Below, piece after piece: positions 62,167 through 64,000 of a stretch of 64,000 nucleotides of DNA. Within the stretch, counting starts at the first letter, position 1; each line of letters opens with the position of its first letter. The translations under genes were made by a program, and so were the position numbers. The DNA is from Siphonodentalium dalli (Eukaryota; Mollusca; Scaphopoda; Gadilida; Siphonodentaliidae), in contig CP136063.1 in the NCBI GenBank assembly GCA_032622095.1, positions 212,679,982 through 212,743,981 of the forward strand, read 5' to 3'. The notes below the pieces were generated by a model, which was given only the letters and a program-made list of their open reading frames with translations, was not told the DNA's origin and made no database searches.

Positions 62167-62871
62167 AAGACATTCTTTAATTAAATTTGAGAGCTCAACT
62201 GTGATTCAACGATTCCGGCTCGGGCGGGAATCGTCAACCAGGCCTCAAAATCGGAAGAGAACTGGAACATGCGTGCTATGTTTGGACCAATCACTCGGAG
62301 AAAGCATTCGAGGCCTGGATTGAGGAATTACACGAAGCAGGGGTGTTGTTGTTGAATTCTCTTGTTAACATGTTATGCAATAATGTCCACGGTGCTAACC
62401 AAACCAACAACCGCATCCCTGTTTCATAAACCGCCCTGAATATCCGGTGTTCCCTATATATCAAGGGCTATACATTCCAACAACATATATACCTGCATTT
62501 CCCATGAAGAAACGAGATATGGCGTCAAATGGAATATAATAATTGCCAGAGTTCACACTGGATGCCACATGATAGAAAGGAATCAGACACTCGTGCCATG
62601 TGTGTTCCTGCTACATATTAATATTATTTTTATTCTATCATGGCGATCGTCGACTTTACATGTGTTCAAGACCGTGATATTGCGACGCCTACCATAGTTG
62701 ACATTTTAGGTCACCACTGAAGCAAGGGAAACTCTTCATGGACCGCTAAAGCATTCATATTCATGCTGGTGAAGGAGCACAAACTCCGATCACATTGAAA
62801 ATTTATCGTCGCTCGCAAGCATGAACCATCGACAACGGCAGGAATATGTTGCTCTCCGCAGCGTTTGTGTC
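62167..62871 (+). other. Presumed 3' UTR and downstream DNA
   Basis: No coding pattern is seen. An ATTAAA lies only 14 nt after the stop (62180). Canonical AATAAA hexamers occur much later, at 63793 and 63870. The true polyadenylation site cannot be chosen from sequence alone. Confidence 0.3.
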
Positions 62872-63121
62872 TTAACCCTTTCATGACGGGAGCTGCGCTG
62901 GTGCAGCATTAATGATCCTGTGCCAGTGCATTATCTTATATATGCGAGTCTCTCATAGGAAACCTCGCATATATAAGATACTGCACTGGCTTACAATGTT
63001 AATGTAAATATTGTTAGGCCAATGCATTCTATTATATATACGAGGCCCATATGTGAGACTCGCATATATAAGAGAATGCATTGACACAGTGACACAGGAA
63101 GCACCATTCATGGAAGGATTA
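62872..63121. mobile_element. MITE family A
   Basis: It begins TTAACCCTTTCATGACGGGA and GCTGCGCTGGTGCAGCATTA, with two hairpins. The right end, ATTCATGGAAGGATTAG, is degraded. Confidence 0.85.
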
Positions 63122-63903
63122 GACTGATCTCAGTTTGTTCAAAAGATAGTGATATGAATATTTTCAGATCACATATCAGATATATATTCAGGGTTTCAGA
63201 CATCAATACAGTTGTATCAACATATTTTATCAAAATAATATGTTTTTTTTTAATTACAAGTGACTTTATTAAACTGAAAATCAACATTGGTGTGCAAGGT
63301 AGGCGAAAAATGAAAAAATACAAAGTATTGTTTTACCAGATTAATTGCTAATATTCATAAATCCTAATCATCAATTATATAGACATAAAATAACGCGTAT
63401 CATAATCAAGATTCTTTTATCGAATGAGTTGCGGATGGCGCAAGGATATATTACGTGAGAAATGTAACTATATATGCGCCGTCCGCATCAAGTTCGATAA
63501 TGGATATTCGAGATTATGATGCAAGTTGTGTTTTGTATTTATTCTACACAGTTGTGTCAGATATGTTGAATCCAATACTGTCACTTTCATTGATACAATG
63601 GTTACCGTTGTTGTAATTTTAGTCTGACGAATAATCAGTAATGATCGGGGCATCACCCGAAGCGAATCGTTGACGTAATGTACGTCATCTTTCTTGGCGA
63701 CAATAAGAATAGTTCCACCAGAGGTATACAATAATATGTGTTCAATGACTGGGATTCCGTTGAATAAGCGTGCCCAACGTCAATGGGTGTGTAATAAATA
63801 TTACATATACATGTGATCCATAGAAAATGCTATAGCCTACACCAAGATGACACCTCTTATAGCCTCGAAAATAAAGGTACTATAAATACAAGTACTATAA
63901 ATA
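63122..63903. other. Downstream DNA, nothing recognised
   Basis: AATAAA at 63793-63798 and 63870-63875 are the only polyadenylation-like signals. No gene seen. Confidence 0.35.
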
Positions 63904-64000
63904 CAGTAATGCCCTAAATAATCGACCCCTTAATCACAGAAGAATTATGGGTAACTTTTCAGGATTTAGTCGAAATATGGCTTGTAGCCATTATTAGGAA
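63904..64000. mobile_element. Family H element, cut by the window end
   Basis: TACAGTAATGCCCTAAATAA and TTTCAGGATTTAGTCGAAAT match the left arm of the 39167 and 58190 copies. Confidence 0.85.

Overview
This window looks like nuclear DNA of an animal, most likely a marine invertebrate. The coding sequence is in short exons with GT-AG introns, introns make up most of the span, and short non-autonomous transposons, minisatellites, microsatellites, a tRNA-derived SINE and LINE relics are everywhere. There are no operons, ribosome binding sites or CRISPR arrays. The sequence does not fix the phylum; a mollusc-like or other lophotrochozoan, or a lancelet or hemichordate, would all fit.

One real gene dominates. 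On the + strand, from about 12.5 kb to 62.2 kb, I assembled 17 coding exons by hand from splice sites, codon phase and a recurring cysteine pattern. They join into one open frame of 842 codons including the stop. The predicted product is a secreted, cell-surface protein: a probable signal peptide, eight copies of a six-cysteine module that I do not recognise, a long Pro/Thr-rich mucin-like stretch before the sixth module, and a hydrophobic C-terminus with no cytoplasmic tail, typical of a GPI-anchor signal. Every module is split over two exons (called A and B here). Phase-1 introns bound the modules and a phase-2 intron lies inside each one, the arrangement expected for exon-shuffled, tandemly duplicated extracellular modules. 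Modules 2 and 3 are the most alike, module 7 has an enlarged A exon, and module 8 has only four cysteines.

The strangest feature is that three exons of this gene (module 2 B, module 4 A and module 6 B) run directly into minisatellites. In each, the unit is the last part of the exon plus its 5' splice site plus the first bases of the intron, repeated about 6, 18 and 40 times. The same event seems to have happened independently three times in one gene.

Layout: 0-12.4 kb is upstream DNA with a 38-bp minisatellite, several TTAA-flanked MITEs and a possible broken exon at 4.4 kb. Exon 1 is at 12.5 kb. Exons 2-7 (15.4-40.8 kb) are separated by introns of 2.6-7.2 kb rich in transposon remnants. A 2-kb field of CTTAAG-centred palindromes lies at 43.7-45.8 kb. 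Exons 8-17 (46.8-62.2 kb) are packed more densely. From 62.2 to 64 kb are the presumed 3' UTR, a MITE and a truncated palindromic element.

Mobile elements fall into recurring families. A, B, C and D are MITEs that end in TTAA, as piggyBac-type elements do. E, F, G and H are palindromic or inverted-repeat elements. One family B insertion sits inside a family F element whose other copy in the window preserves the empty site. No gene symbol is assigned because I recognise no named gene.
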